A stretch of DNA of 64,000 bases from Toxotes chatareus (Eukaryota; Chordata; Actinopteri; Toxotidae). This document shows, piece after piece, positions 27,715 to 39,471 of this stretch. The notes under the pieces are model-generated. The model searched no databases and was not told the origin of the DNA. It worked only from the letters and a program-made list of their open reading frames with translations. Made by a program: the position numbers and the translations under genes. The stretch is taken from the NCBI GenBank assembly GCA_016801885.1, contig CM028893.1, positions 4,911,950 to 4,975,949 of the forward strand, written 5' to 3'. Numbering within the stretch: position 1 is the first letter of the stretch; each line of letters opens with the position of its first letter.

Positions 27715-27985
27715 CTCTTTCATCGCAACCCTGCTGTTTCTTCCTCCTCCTTCTCCTCATCGTCTTCCTTCCTTCTTTTCTCCCCCATCCTGCCTCCTCC
27801 TTCTTCCTCCTCCTCCTCTCCCAGACTTCACCCCCCCCCTCCCCGCCCCCAATCCCTGTAATTACCACCTCAGACTCCAATTAAAAGAAACCACAATAAA
27901 GAAAGCAGAGGAGGGAGACCGAGGGGTGGTAAGGGAAGGAGAGAGGGGACGGCAGAGAGAGAGGGAGAGACACAGAGGGGGGAAT
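27715..27985. repeat. Pyrimidine tract followed by purine tract
   Basis: Bases about 27715-27850 are almost all C/T, with TCC and CTT runs and stretches of C. After 40 bp of mixed sequence, about 27889-27985 is almost all A/G. Complementary-type composition on one strand could allow a long imperfect hairpin or triplex-prone structure. Low-complexity open frames here are not genes. Confidence 0.75.
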
Positions 27986-28843
27986 TTAATGAGAGGTTTG
28001 TCCACACACACACACACACACACACATATACATAAAGACACACACACTAAAACTGGTATCATATGCAGGTAACATTTCAAAAACTCAAGCTTTTTTAAAA
28101 TAACAAAAGATAAATGTTTTTAAAAGAACAGGAAGTGTGTGTATTCATGTCGTGTATGTTTGTGTGCACATCTACACATGCAGGCACGAATGTGTAAATG
28201 TCTACAATGTATGTATGTGTGTTTGAGCATGTGTGTGTATGTGTGTGAGGGAGGGGGGCTGCTGACAGTTTTTCCTTTGTGTTAGCCCCAGTCTGTTTCC
28301 TGCCATTAAGGTTTCCAATGCTGCTCTGCTTTCCTTAACAGCATACACACACACACACACACACACATACAGTGAATTGAAAAAAGAGACAGAAGGTCAA
28401 TATGTCAAAAGAGGATGATAAAAAACAAGAGAGAACTGGAGTTCAACAAGTCATGGAGACAACATCACAGTCAATATGTGCTTTTAAAACTTACCAATGC
28501 ATACACACACTCTCTCTTGCACACATACACACACACGCACACTCAAATTTTACCAAAGAAACTCTCTCTGCAGCGGAAGACACCAACAATCAATAAACAC
28601 AAAGCAGGAACAGCAGGGTAGCCCTTACTGTCAAGTGTTCTTTGTGTGTGTGTGCGTGTGTGTGTGTGTAAGGAAGAAATGGGCCTCATGGTTATGTGCC
28701 AAACACGGCTGCCAAAAGACACACACAAACACACATACACAAAAAGAGTGAGAGAGAAGGAGTGCAGAGAGGTGGTTTTATTTACTAGGCTGCCAAAGCG
28801 GGAATGAGCACAATCCACAGAGAGGTAATAGATATCTGAGTGC

Positions 28844-28871
28844 AACCCACACACACACACACACACACACA
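28844..28871. repeat. (CA)n microsatellite
   Basis: About 13 CA units. Similar shorter arrays lie nearby at about 28003-28024 and 28344-28367. Confidence 0.92.
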
Positions 28872-31825
28872 GTGGTCTCAGACAGCCTTATCAGTTTATC
28901 CTTTTTATTTGGGAGATCCATTGCTCAGCTTCACTTTGCAGACAGTGAGTGTGTGTGTGTGCACGCCTGTGTATGTGTGTGTTCCAGACAGGAGCCGCTG
29001 TGCTGACTTTATGAGCAGGTGTGTTACCTTGATCAAGGCAGGATTGGTAAGTTAACTCTGCACGACACTGCAATCGCCCTGTGGTGTGTGTTTGTGTGTA
29101 TGCGCACACACAATGTCCCAGCTTCACTGAACTGTAAATTAACTCAGTACTACGCCTGGTGTGTTTTTATTTTCACAGGAAACTGGTTGAACCATGTTCA
29201 AAAGGGTAAGCCAGTTCCACCTGATGGTCCAGTTCTGAGGAGGTGAAATTTCAGAGCTTTCAGTGCTCAGTGTGTGATTATCTGTATGTCCTCTATATTT
29301 ACTATCTTATCACCTGGTTGATAGATCTGTAAAGATATGGAGGATGAAAGAAGCTATTTATGTCACTTGTAGCACCAAGTATAAACAAAGTTAATTGTAC
29401 TAGCTTGGACTGCACACACTGTGTTTAGTTAGTGTTTAGTTTGGCACTTCAGAGAAAATCAAACTGACCTTTTATTGAATTCAGAGAGACGTGGCCTGCT
29501 AGAGGAACATGGAACAAATATCTCCAGGGTTCTTATTACCTTCCTGTTCCTTCCAATTTCTCTGTATTTTTATGCAACTAAATGTGAGAGTTAAGATGGG
29601 ATTGATACTATAGTTCAAGATAGCGCCATTGTAGATGTAGTTTTTGCCACGTACACACTCAGAGGATGGAGTTTGGACCAGGTAACTTGTATTCTGAGAA
29701 TACTGCTGCGCAGTCGCTGGGCTTGATGAGGAGATTGTAGGATGAGGAGAAGTATTGTAAGTTTTGAACCAATCACTGTATACCCTCACTGATGAAATGC
29801 TTCAGAAGAGCAGATATATATGTGCGGTAAAAAAGCAGTAAAACTGGAATTTACAAGACATTTCCTCTGCATTCGAACTCAGCAGTCTGCACACGGCGGC
29901 TTCTTCCAGCTTCCAACTGTCAGTGACAGCAAAAAATGCCAACAGGCACAAATCTGGAATAAGCTGACTGCTCGCTACTGCCCAGCGCAGCCCTGATGTG
30001 CGGAGTTTCTTCGCAAAGTGAGCCGTCCACTTTCTAAACAAGCTCTTCAGACACAAACAGTGAGACAACAACTTACTGTTCATGTAGTTTTACGTGTGAT
30101 TGTGGCCACTGCAGGCACAGACGAGACTGAAATGTGGAAACTAATTACCAAGAAAAAAGTGTGTTTCCTTACCCTCCTGCACTGCTCTCTTTGCCTGAAT
30201 GCTGACACATGTCCTGTACAAAGAAAACACACACACACAAACACACACACACTCAAAGTGAAGGCCTTAAATGTAAACAAAGCCCCTTGCAATACAAAGA
30301 GAGATACAAAGAGAGGTAAACAGATGGAACATGCCTTCACATTTCAGTCTGTCCATCAATGGACACACTCTCTGACCTGAAAACACACTCACACATCCCG
30401 ATGCACAGAAAGGCCAGGTGGACAGTCTGATTGACAGGCCAATCGATTGATGAATTTGCTGATTCCAGACTTCCAATCAGTCAAAGTAAACATCCACCAA
30501 CTCTCTGAGGAGCACCTCATTGTGACTGCAGTTGAATGTGTGAGTGTGTGTGTCTTTGTGTGCATGAGACCTCCGAGACGCTAGCAGGTTAAGTGGATTC
30601 CGTCATTGCCTCAACATGAAAAAGGTGATCCTGTGCGACCTCTGACCTTGTCTTAAACCTGCGACGCCCATCGCCTCCTGTCGGTCTGGTTTTTTCAGTC
30701 CCGAACGAGACAGATCAATGACACTCTCTTTCTCAGTTTCATTTCATCAATAACTCTTAGTTTCTGTGTCTTTTCCCAGAGCTTATCAGTTCTGTTTTAA
30801 ATTTTCTCATGTCCTTGTTCCTGTTCTTTTTAATTTCATCCTCTTTTCACGTGCGTTTCACTGTCCTCACCCCTCTTTTCTTGCATCATTCGATCACAGG
30901 CTTAAAATCCAACCTTCTCTCTTTCCCTCCTTGTTCTCCTTTGCCTCACCTTGAGCTGGTGAATGATAAAATCCATACTGATTAATATGACTGAAGATGG
31001 TCTCAGAAAACAGTCAGCAAAATTGAACAGCAAGGCCTCTCGAGACTGGAAACAATCCTCAAACTCATTCAAGACTTCAACACATGAGGTAAAACTTTAA
31101 ATTCATAATGCCTCTGGGATGGTCCAGGTTTGATTAAAATTCTAAAAAAAAAAAAAAAAAAGCCTCACTTTAACTTGAAATTAAAAAGAACAAGTGATAG
31201 AAAATCTAAAACTCAGCAGCTTAAGCGTCCCCCTGTGTGTCTAAATGCTGAAAATTGTTTCCTATGCATAATAATTGGTTTCAGCTTGCTTTCTAACAGA
31301 TAGGATTTTCATGCAGCAGAGGGCTAGAGAGGAAGGAGATGAGGGCAGAGAGCAGGAGTTAATGCCAATGAGCTGATGATATATGCCTGAGCTGTACGCT
31401 GCAATCTTTGGCTCTAAAGCCCTCTGAAGGTAATACATGCCCATTGCTAGACAGACTAATTCTCCCCTCTCTACTAAACCCCTCAAGACCTAAACTCCTG
31501 AATACTCAACCAGCCTCAGCGTCATGACACAGCACGGTTCGTAAGATTTTTATGAACGAGGGAGTGAGAAGGAGGCCGGAATGAGGAATGAATGAATGAA
31601 TGACGACGAAGGAGAATTCCAGCGACCCACCCACAATATGTCGCCACCGTGTCGCTGACCCTCAAGGGGACTTGTGTTTAAACTGTTCACAGCACTCATT
31701 CCAAGTGGGAATAAACATGCTAAAATAAGAGATGCAAAATTAGGGCAAGGCGAAGACGCCACCAAGCCTCCCAATCATTAAATCCTCCTGGGAGTACGAC
31801 ATAGAAAATCTGCTTGCGTCGACTG

Positions 31826-31871
31826 TGCGTGTGTGTGTGTGTGTGTGTGTGCGTGTGTGTGTGTGTGTGTG
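31826..31871. repeat. (TG)n microsatellite
   Basis: About 22 TG/CG units with GC interruptions. Confidence 0.93.
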
Positions 31872-34800
31872 AGGCCTTTGACATCTGACTCAGTTTGACC
31901 TTTACTCTGACAAGCTCCAGCCACAGGAGTGCCTGTGTGGGCTGACCATTCACAAACAACGTGGGAGGGTGCATGAACAACTATCCGTGTATGAGTTGTT
32001 AATGTAATTCTCAGAATCATAGACAATGTCTGGACTTCACAGAGAGAGCATTATGAGTACACGCAAACGTAAGGAACTTTGCTGACGAATGTATGAAGGA
32101 GTGAGAGAATTTTTTCTGTAGGTGGCTGGTGAATGCTGGGAATTTACTCCTCTTATTATTCCTTTATTCACTTCCCCTCCTTCATTTTTAATTATTTTTG
32201 GTTTCGGTTTAACTGGTAAATTCCCTCTTTTTGGGGGAAATGTTTCACTTATGTTTAGCTCGGTTTAAAACACTTTTTCACAAATGAAGTGCAACTAAGC
32301 CAACAGGTGAGTCACTCAAGCTAAACAGCAACGGTTTATCTGAGTTTAGCAACAAAGATAAAGAGAAAATATAGGATTTGGAAGATAACAGAGGCCCTAT
32401 CATCTACATTTAGAAGAAGGAGAGGGATCAGGGGCTGATGAGAATGAGAATAACAAGGAAAGAGAAAGAGTAGGATGCAAGGATGAGGAGAAAGGAAGAC
32501 TGGTTCTTGTGTTTGCATAACCACTTCATATTCCCCGGTGGGAGACAACAATGCAGCCCCAACCCAAACACATAATCTACTGTAGTCCACATGTATTCTC
32601 ACAGGCAAGTCTCAGCTCAGACAGTTTAGTGGTTACACTCTTCCTGGCCTAATCCCCAGGCGTTTCCCTGATACGAAAACATTGCAGTGATGAGAATTTT
32701 GCACATTGTGACCCAGCCGCCCATCCAAACAAGATGTCCAAGACCAATTTCCCGACAGCAGCATTCATGATGAATTTCCACCCAGGAAATCAATCAGCGG
32801 GGGTCGTCAGCGATGATTTCATCAACAACTTCTCCAACCATTTAGGGCATAGGAGAATACCAGCAGCGGCGCACAGGGTCTTCGTCATCATGGTTGTAGT
32901 AATACATGCAGTTAAGGTTACAGCGTGGCCAGTGTTTGTTTAGGTTTAGGCACAAAAACAACTTGGTAAGGGTTGGGGAAAAAAAATGTTTGTACAATAA
33001 GAATGGATAAAGGAAACAACACTGATTATCAGTTTCACACAGGAAACCGACAGTTGTCTCCTGTGTCAAAGTCCTCTGTTTTGTCGACCCATCCATCCAC
33101 TCTGACCTCCTCACTGTGTGGACTTTGTTGCTCAAATGCTAGCACTAAAACAGAAAACTACAATAGCATAATAAACCTCTTCGCTGAGAGCTACTGGAGT
33201 GAGAAATGTTTGAACAGAGATTCGGTTAAGCTACTGTTGACTACAAACAAAGAAAAAATATAGTTTTGGTGAGCAAGCAGGTGGTACAGTGGCTGGACAC
33301 TGGGTGGCCTTAAGAGCAACATAATGCTTATATACCTGCATAGTTTCCGACTAACCGAGCAAATCAAATTAGACGTAGCTCCTCTCTCCTTCTCCATAAA
33401 TGGACCCTGAGCCATACAGTCAGGGCTCCGCTGGGAGCCAGGCCCTCCCTTGTGTGCCGACACCCTAATGAGTTTCATGTGAGGAGCATTAAAGTGGCTG
33501 CTAGACCAGTGAAACTGACTGGAGCTGACAGAAGGGGCCGCTCTCTGATCCCGTCACAACAGACACACACATAAATACAATGTAAAGATTAGTGGAGTTT
33601 TGGGATGTGAATACGCTGGAGTTAAATTATTATTTCCATTTCAATAATAAAGAAGTTATATCAGCATGTTTTCAACTTAAACATTAGGTTTTCTTTACTT
33701 TCCTAACATGTCTAAATACAAATGTGTACTTTATGAATGTGTTTTGATCTTTTTGAGGCAAATGCTTGTAAAAGCATAATTATGGCCAACTTATTGTTGA
33801 TTTTCTAAATTAAAACCCCACACTCTAATGGTAACATCATCATGCAGTGTGTAATTTCAGCCGAGCAGTTTTATGACTTTTTCCCAAACGCTTAACCAGA
33901 GAGTTGGAACAATTCCACATCAGTCTAATTAGCCACACAACCAGTCAATATGAACACATCTTACAACACATACAGATATATCATAACAGCAATGAGGAAG
34001 TGAGAAATGACTAGCTCTCTGATGCAAGACACATACGGACCAATCTGACTTTAAAAAATAAAGCTAAATGTTACTGTACTTGCAAACCAAGCTTAACACA
34101 AACACACACATATCACCTGACCAGTTGCTCTTAACAACTATGCTGTCTTACGTAAGAGTCTCCCTTCGGTTATCATAACACACATGCAAACACAGAAGCA
34201 TGCACACACATGGGCACACAAGCACACACACGCCCTGCTGAGGATGGCAACTACTTTTAACTTAATGGGAAGCAAATGTTGTAGTAATTTTAATCAAGAT
34301 AAGAGTCATGCAGGTTTGCACTTGGCAACAAATTTTTTTGCATCGGACAAAACAACAATGATGCTACATAACATACAAAATACTGACCCATTTCTAAATC
34401 TGCAGTTCTGAGAAGCTGTGACACACTGCTCTGTGGGGCATCATATTTGAATGTTTCCCTCTCTGTCTCTCTCTCTTGCCATTTGTTGGCACTTGATCCA
34501 ACTGTATCTGTTGTGGGGCCACTGTGCCACAGGGCACAGTTGCATAATAACACAGAGAGACAGGGGCCCAACTTACAGACACTGCACTCATTCAGCAAAT
34601 GGGCCTGGATCAACAGTGAGCAGGAACTGTCTTAGGTAATTATTTAGATGTGGGTCAGTCAAGGAAATACAAAGGGTTAAAGCACAATAAGCTCTGCTGC
34701 AGAGTGCAGCGGTGGAGCAAAGCCCATTAATACAGTCAGGTGACTGAAGTACAGGCTAATGGTCGATGGACACGCAGTGATGCAACCTGTAAATCTTTCC

Positions 34801-36095
34801 TCCTCGCTGGATCTGGGTGTAAACACCATCACATGGTAGAAAGGGAAGGAGAGGACCAGGAGCAAAAAAAATCAGTCATGAGATAATGAAAAGAGAAAAA
34901 CATACGGGCGCAATAAACAACAAAGTCAAATGGAGAGATTGCACAGATAGTTATTACCCTGCAAACAAAGAGAATACATTCATAACATGGACAAATGGAG
35001 AGACACGGACGCACTCACGCAGACTGCAATCCAATCTCCAAGGGGTCACAATCTAGCTCTGTGTGACTATTGCCCATAAGCTTCCCATTATTTTGTTGTG
35101 ATGGATGTCTCCTCTCATTTTATGTTTTCCATTTTAACTGTCAGTCAGTTTGCAGAAAACAAGAAGGCTGGCAAGTCTAAGCTGCTGACCCTGATGGTCA
35201 CAGCACAAAGAGGAGGCTTGTTAGAGAGTCTTCCATTCACCTCGACTTAAAGCCATCCAAAATCTGTGTCTGGTCCTCTCTCACCCTTCATCATTTTCCC
35301 ACTTAGCACTACATGCACAGAGCCACTTTTCAAGAAAACTAAGGGGATCTGCACCATTTTCACCTATTTAAGCTACTGCGTCCACCCTGTTGAAGTGTCC
35401 CAGAGCAAGATGCTAAATCACTGCCAGCCTGCAGAGCTGCAGATCCTGACCTCTGCCTTCTCCGGATGAGGGCAAATGAAAAGACAAATTCTCTCCATGC
35501 AGCAATCCCTCCAGCGGGAAGCGCATTTGACTGAACTGTCCCTTTAAAATCTGAAGGCTGCTACGTGTCTGGATCAGCCAGCAGCCCGGCTTTTCTGCCC
35601 AGTCTGTGCACTTGTTGTTGGCGTTGAGGAGAACAAGTCTGGCACCTGCTTGCTTCGCCAACATCACCATTTATCAAGCACCAATAAAAGCAAAAGGCAG
35701 CCCTTTGGCATCGCGCTCTGAGCGCGTAAAACAGCTGCGCAAAGCAGAGGTTGACAACACAAGTGCAGGTTTAAGTTTGGGTTAAATGGTGTTTTGTGCC
35801 AAAGCTTATGATGCATCACATTGGCCACTCTTTCAGCTGTTAACACGGTTAAATAATGTCAGACAACATGTAAACTGCACTGCAGATGCAAGTGTTGCTC
35901 CAGCCGCATGCGTTATTGTTTTAATACCTGTTATCATCATCATCAGTGAGGAAGATGTGATGATGAAGCCATCCAAAACACCTTTTTAACTGCAGACATT
36001 AGACACAGGGGGAAAACAAGCTCTCAAAGTGAAGAAATATAACTATCAGCCTTGATCATCTCCACTCATACACAAACTGAGTTGTTTTCCTTTAC

Positions 36096-36201
36096 CATGC
36101 CGGTTGTACTCGCCTTCAAGTCCGCCCAGGGTCGCTGCCCAGGAGGCTCCAGAGACCAGGCACAGCACCGGGAGCAAGATCATCGCACCGGCAGGAGTCA
36201 T
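36096..36201 (-). CDS. Semaphorin coding exon 1: start codon and signal peptide
   Basis: On the minus strand an ATG at 36201 opens 35 codons plus one base, up to a good donor (CATG|GTAAAG). The product starts M-T-P-A-G-A-M, then has a hydrophobic core I-L-L-P-V-L-C-L-V and a cleavage-like S-W-A|A site at about residues 22-23: a standard signal peptide, as expected for a secreted or type I membrane semaphorin. The mature end is short and acidic (G-G-L-E-G-E-Y-N-R-H) and joins exon 2 through a split aspartate codon. This ATG is the first after an in-frame TGA 20 codons upstream and has A at -3, so I prefer it to the second ATG at residue 7. The usual P-R motif before the propeller is missing, which may mean divergence or a small unseen exon. 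The assignment to the same gene as exons 2-3 rests on strand, phase and signal-peptide logic. Confidence 0.8.
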
Positions 36202-36287
36202 CCTGATTCGGCTCCTATCCAGGTCCAGGAGGGAGGTGGAGGTCCGCCCGATCTGATTTCAGCACCAAACTCCCGTACTTGTGGGTT

Positions 36288-36302
36288 TCAGCTGCGATGC
36301 AT
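36288..36302 (-). other. Short upstream ORF in semaphorin leader
   Basis: An ATG with A at -3 opens four sense codons (M-H-R-S) and then TGA, about 87 nt before the main start codon. If the leader is transcribed through here, this minimal uORF could lower initiation at the main ATG. It lies immediately downstream of where a start directed by the TATA box at 36339-36346 would fall. Confidence 0.4.
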
Positions 36303-36338
36303 CCTGATGGTGATCTTGCCTTCACAGGTTTCTCTGAG

Positions 36339-36346
36339 TTTATAAA
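36339..36346 (-). promoter_or_regulatory. TATA-box candidate for semaphorin transcript
   Basis: TTTATAAA reads on both strands. On the minus strand it is 138 bp before the start codon, and about 30 bp beyond it would be a start near 36310. It sits next to GC-rich sequence. It is a motif match only. Confidence 0.35.
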
Positions 36347-36937
36347 GGCGCAGGATTCAGTCCAAGAGACTGACAGATAAGTTGGGGTGACAGTTCCTAA
36401 ATGCACAAAATGCTTCTTAAATATGTCGATTCTGTTGTTCAGTTGCAGGTTAGTCTTTTCCCGTAGCTACCGCCTGCACAAAGCGCACAGAAGTCCCTGC
36501 ATCCGCTCAGCTAAGTGAGGGTTGTATTATCCACTTAAGAAAAGCGACATGCTGAAAACCAGCAGATGAATTATTTTAGCGATATTTGTGGTGTATTCCA
36601 GTCACAAACTGTGAGTCAAAGTAATCCAAAAGTAGCGTCCTATCGAGCAGGAATAACGTCCAGTGTCCTGGGCAATAATAAGCTGAAGCCTCGCTGTTAT
36701 CCCCGCTTGGTGCCCCGGTGTCGCCGAGTCTGTCCCGCCGGCAGAAACAAACCTCTTCAGTTTAAAATTATCTGAGAAAATTAAAATAAGAAAATGGCGT
36801 TTTAAATTTCTTTGGAAAATAAAAACCAAACAAATCGCGCGCGCTGCGTCGGAGGATCGAGTGCCGGTACGGGTGAACAGTGGTACGGAGGTCTATAACC
36901 GGCTCGAGGATGCACTGCTGTAGAGCTCGAGCACTGA

Positions 36938-36985
36938 CGTATAGTATAAGCCAATGGTGCTCATGCCCCGCCTTCCGGAAAAGGA
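36938..36985 (-). promoter_or_regulatory. Upstream core promoter cluster (ETS, GC box, CCAAT, TATA-like)
   Basis: Read on the minus strand, the order is an ETS-type site (TTCCGG, 36975-36980), a GC box (AGGCGGGGC, 36965-36973), an inverted CCAAT box (ATTGG, 36951-36955) and a TATA-like TTATACTATA (about 36940-36949). The spacing suits a Pol II start near 36905-36915 reading into the semaphorin leader. The same boxes could serve a divergent plus-strand transcript, since a good splice donor (CAG|GTGAGA) lies just beyond at 36990-36998. Confidence 0.5.
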
Positions 36986-37757
36986 GCTGCAGGTGAGATA
37001 CAGATACAGGTGCGCAGTAATTTATTTCTTGGAAAAGTGATCAGTATCAAACTTCTGCGTAAACTGCGTTGTTTGTTTATGTTTGTGATGCTTTATTGTG
37101 ATAATATCCCGTTGAATTGCTGCCTGCCCTGTGATACAATGATATTAAGGCCGTTAGTGGTTTAAATAAATAAATAAACAAATGTGCCTTTTGTCTTTTG
37201 AGTGTGAGAGAAAATTGATCTCCTTAATTCTGAATAGGATCAGCCATTAAGTCTCAAATACTTTACCCAGTGTTTCCCATGACTGAACCGAATGACCTTT
37301 CATTTACCAGCCGAAATAATGAAACCCATTCAGAACCCCCATGTGAGGGGGTGCTGAATATTTAAATCATAGCCTAATTTATTTTCCTTCCAGTGACTAT
37401 GAACGAAAACCACAGTAGCTAGAATATAATGTCTGTTTCATAAAATGAAACCATTTTTCATTCAAAATTGCCATTTAAAAGTTGCACTTTTAGTACGGAG
37501 TTCTCTCTCCTCCGTTGTGGGTGGAGCTTCCAAAGTAAAGATGATTAAGAAGTAGATGTGAGTTCAGTGATCTCCAGGCCTTAGCCATGCTAATAATCCT
37601 CGGAGTGGCCGTTTACGGCCATTTTAATTTGTCTTGACAATTCCTTCCTCAGGGCCTCAAAAACATAAAGCCCTGTGATTTAAGGATGTGATGACACACA
37701 GTTATTTGAAAAGTAGTAAACTGCAGCTTGCTTAGTTTAGAAATTGCTCAAGCCTGC

Positions 37758-37777
37758 TTTTTTTTTTTTTTTTTTTT
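37758..37777. repeat. Poly-T tract (20 T)
   Basis: A homopolymer of 20 T followed by AATTAATT. It may be the tail of an old minus-strand retroelement, but no body or target duplication was recognised. Confidence 0.85.
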
Positions 37778-39414
37778 AATTAATTGTACAGCAGTACAGA
37801 TGTACAGCAGCAACACTGAAAACATAAACACTCTGTTTCCCGCTTCCTCCCTCTTTCTCCCAGGAGCAGAGCAGCACGGCTGGCAGTGATGACCGGCCAA
37901 TTTCACGGGGCAGGGGTGCAGACATGTACCCCAACTCTGGGACAAAAGGGAGGGGTCGCAGAGGAGCCTGGATTAAAGGATTTGGTAGATGAAGAGGGGG
38001 AAGGAGGCGGAGGACAGGGGTCAGAGGTGAGGGAGCAATGATAAAGAAAAAGCCAAATGGAGCTAAGAAGTGAGCGGCGCCGTCTCTAATCAAGCTCGAT
38101 TAAGCTCACACTGTGCGTGTCTCATCTTTACGCGGCCAATGACTTTTGAATGACGAAACATCACTCACGATCACAACAGATGTCTTCATCTGTGACGGCT
38201 GCAGCGGCCGTTGGAGATGTGGGTACTTTAGCAAACCCCACCCTGCCTTCACCCGTGACTTCTGGGTGGCAAACATATTTATCACTGTCAGCGTGCAGGT
38301 CCAGATCCACGTCTGGGTCAGTTACTGTTTAGACTAACTGCAGTCCATCCGGAATAAAACAAGTTGCTAGGGTGTCAACGCTTGGATTCAGAGAGTATGA
38401 ATATCTTTGGTAGAAATCCATTAAACATCTTTTGGCTACTGCCCCCATCTGGACAGGTGAAGTAAGAACTAAGACAGATTACTCCTAATCCAGACTTGTA
38501 AAAATATTGCATGGGAAAACAGGGGCAGTAAACCAAAAGAAGGCTTCTTCCAGATATTGGTGAGCAAGTTGGTAAGCTAAGCAGACACAAAGACAAAGAT
38601 ATGCACAGACACAGTCAGGCAGTCAGATTGATTGAAGCCTTTAAACCACTCCGCACACACTGGTTTAAATTGAAGCACAAAATCGGCACAAATTGGTTGT
38701 TCAGATTGGCATAAATTAACCAGAGGCACCAACCAGAGAGGAGCATGGCCTTAAAGGGATTGCCACGGCTGCTTATCTGTCCCCTCACATTAATATTCAG
38801 ACCCTGATGTAAGGAAGCTGCAATTCGTGACCCTGCACTCCTTTGGTTCATGTGTGTGTATCAGTGCGTACGCTTGCTCATGCATCCTCACAAGTCTGTA
38901 TATGTGTGTTTGTGAGTGTACAGCATGTGTGTGCTCACTTGCATTTATGTACCAATTTTGTGTGTCTGACAAGATCGGACACTGGGTTAGGCCAAAGGTT
39001 TTGCATGTGTGTATGTGTGTCTACACAGATTGCATGTGCGTGACAAATGGTTGGGGGACCACTGGTTGAAGAATGGAGGGGGGTTTGTGGGGTGAAGAGG
39101 CTGACAGAAAAGAAAATCAGACAGAGGAAAGAGCTGAAGAGAAACTGACAAGCCACCTCCTCCAGCAAATGTAATTATATGGAGTGAGCTGCTCCTTGAT
39201 CAGCTTTAGGTCTGGCAAACAAACACACACATGCATGTGACATTGACCTTGTGCCTGGGCATCAGGGCAGACACAGGAGCAGTGACTTTCTTTGAAAAGA
39301 TGAAAATATAGTTTGTCAGGTCTTTGTCTGCATTCAAATCTGGCACATCTGTGATCGATTGATTTGCTGGGTAAGTAATTGATGCAGCCATGCTTTTTAT
39401 TTGTTCCAGTGCTT

Positions 39415-39417
<3 letters not shown>

Positions 39418-39470
<53 letters not shown>
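39418..39470. repeat. (TG)26 microsatellite
   Basis: A 53-bp uninterrupted TG array, followed by GGTGG units and a run of eight G. Confidence 0.97.

Positions 39471-39471
<1 letters not shown>

Larger units (their letters stand above)
2137..36095 (-). other. Semaphorin intron 1, about 34 kb
   Basis: A single intron joins the signal-peptide exon (donor G|GTAAAG at 36094-36095) to sema-domain exon 2 (acceptor CAG at 2137-2139). The phase on both sides is 1, so the exons join without a shift. A long first intron is normal for semaphorins. I read the stretch on both strands for further semaphorin exons and found none; a small phase 1-1 exon adding the proline-arginine segment that many semaphorins carry before the propeller could still be hidden. 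Contents include many dinucleotide arrays, purine or pyrimidine tracts, and the promoter-like cluster near 18.6 kb, described separately. Open frames of 60-170 codons here are low-complexity His/Thr, Cys/Val or Ser/Leu repeat readthrough. Confidence 0.85.
36202..36910 (-). promoter_or_regulatory. Semaphorin 5' leader / CpG-richer promoter region
   Basis: This stretch upstream of the start codon is richer in CpG than its surroundings, including a GCGCGCGC run near 36837-36844 and CpG-bearing GC-rich sequence at about 36,690-36,745. It probably contains the 5' untranslated leader and the start of transcription. A TTTATAAA box reading on the minus strand at 36339-36346 would place one start near 36310. 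Alternatively transcription begins near 36910 under the upstream cluster listed separately, giving a leader of about 700 nt that could be spliced. No ORF here is credible. Confidence 0.55.

Noticed and set aside
27375..28072. Overlapping 169- and 170-codon plus-strand frames
   Set aside because: They read through a pyrimidine tract, a purine tract and a CA array in two frames at once. This is composition, not coding.
32734..32943. 69-codon plus-strand frame
   Set aside because: Looks less repetitive than most, but matches no family I know and has no paired exon. Kept as intron.
35510..35570. Sequence with CTGTCCCTTTAAAA as a transposon end
   Set aside because: A common word in fish repeats, but no second end or body was found nearby.
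36052..36345. Plus-strand frame of 97 codons over the semaphorin start
   Set aside because: Antisense shadow of coding exon 1 and its leader. The minus strand has the signal peptide, Kozak context and splice donor.
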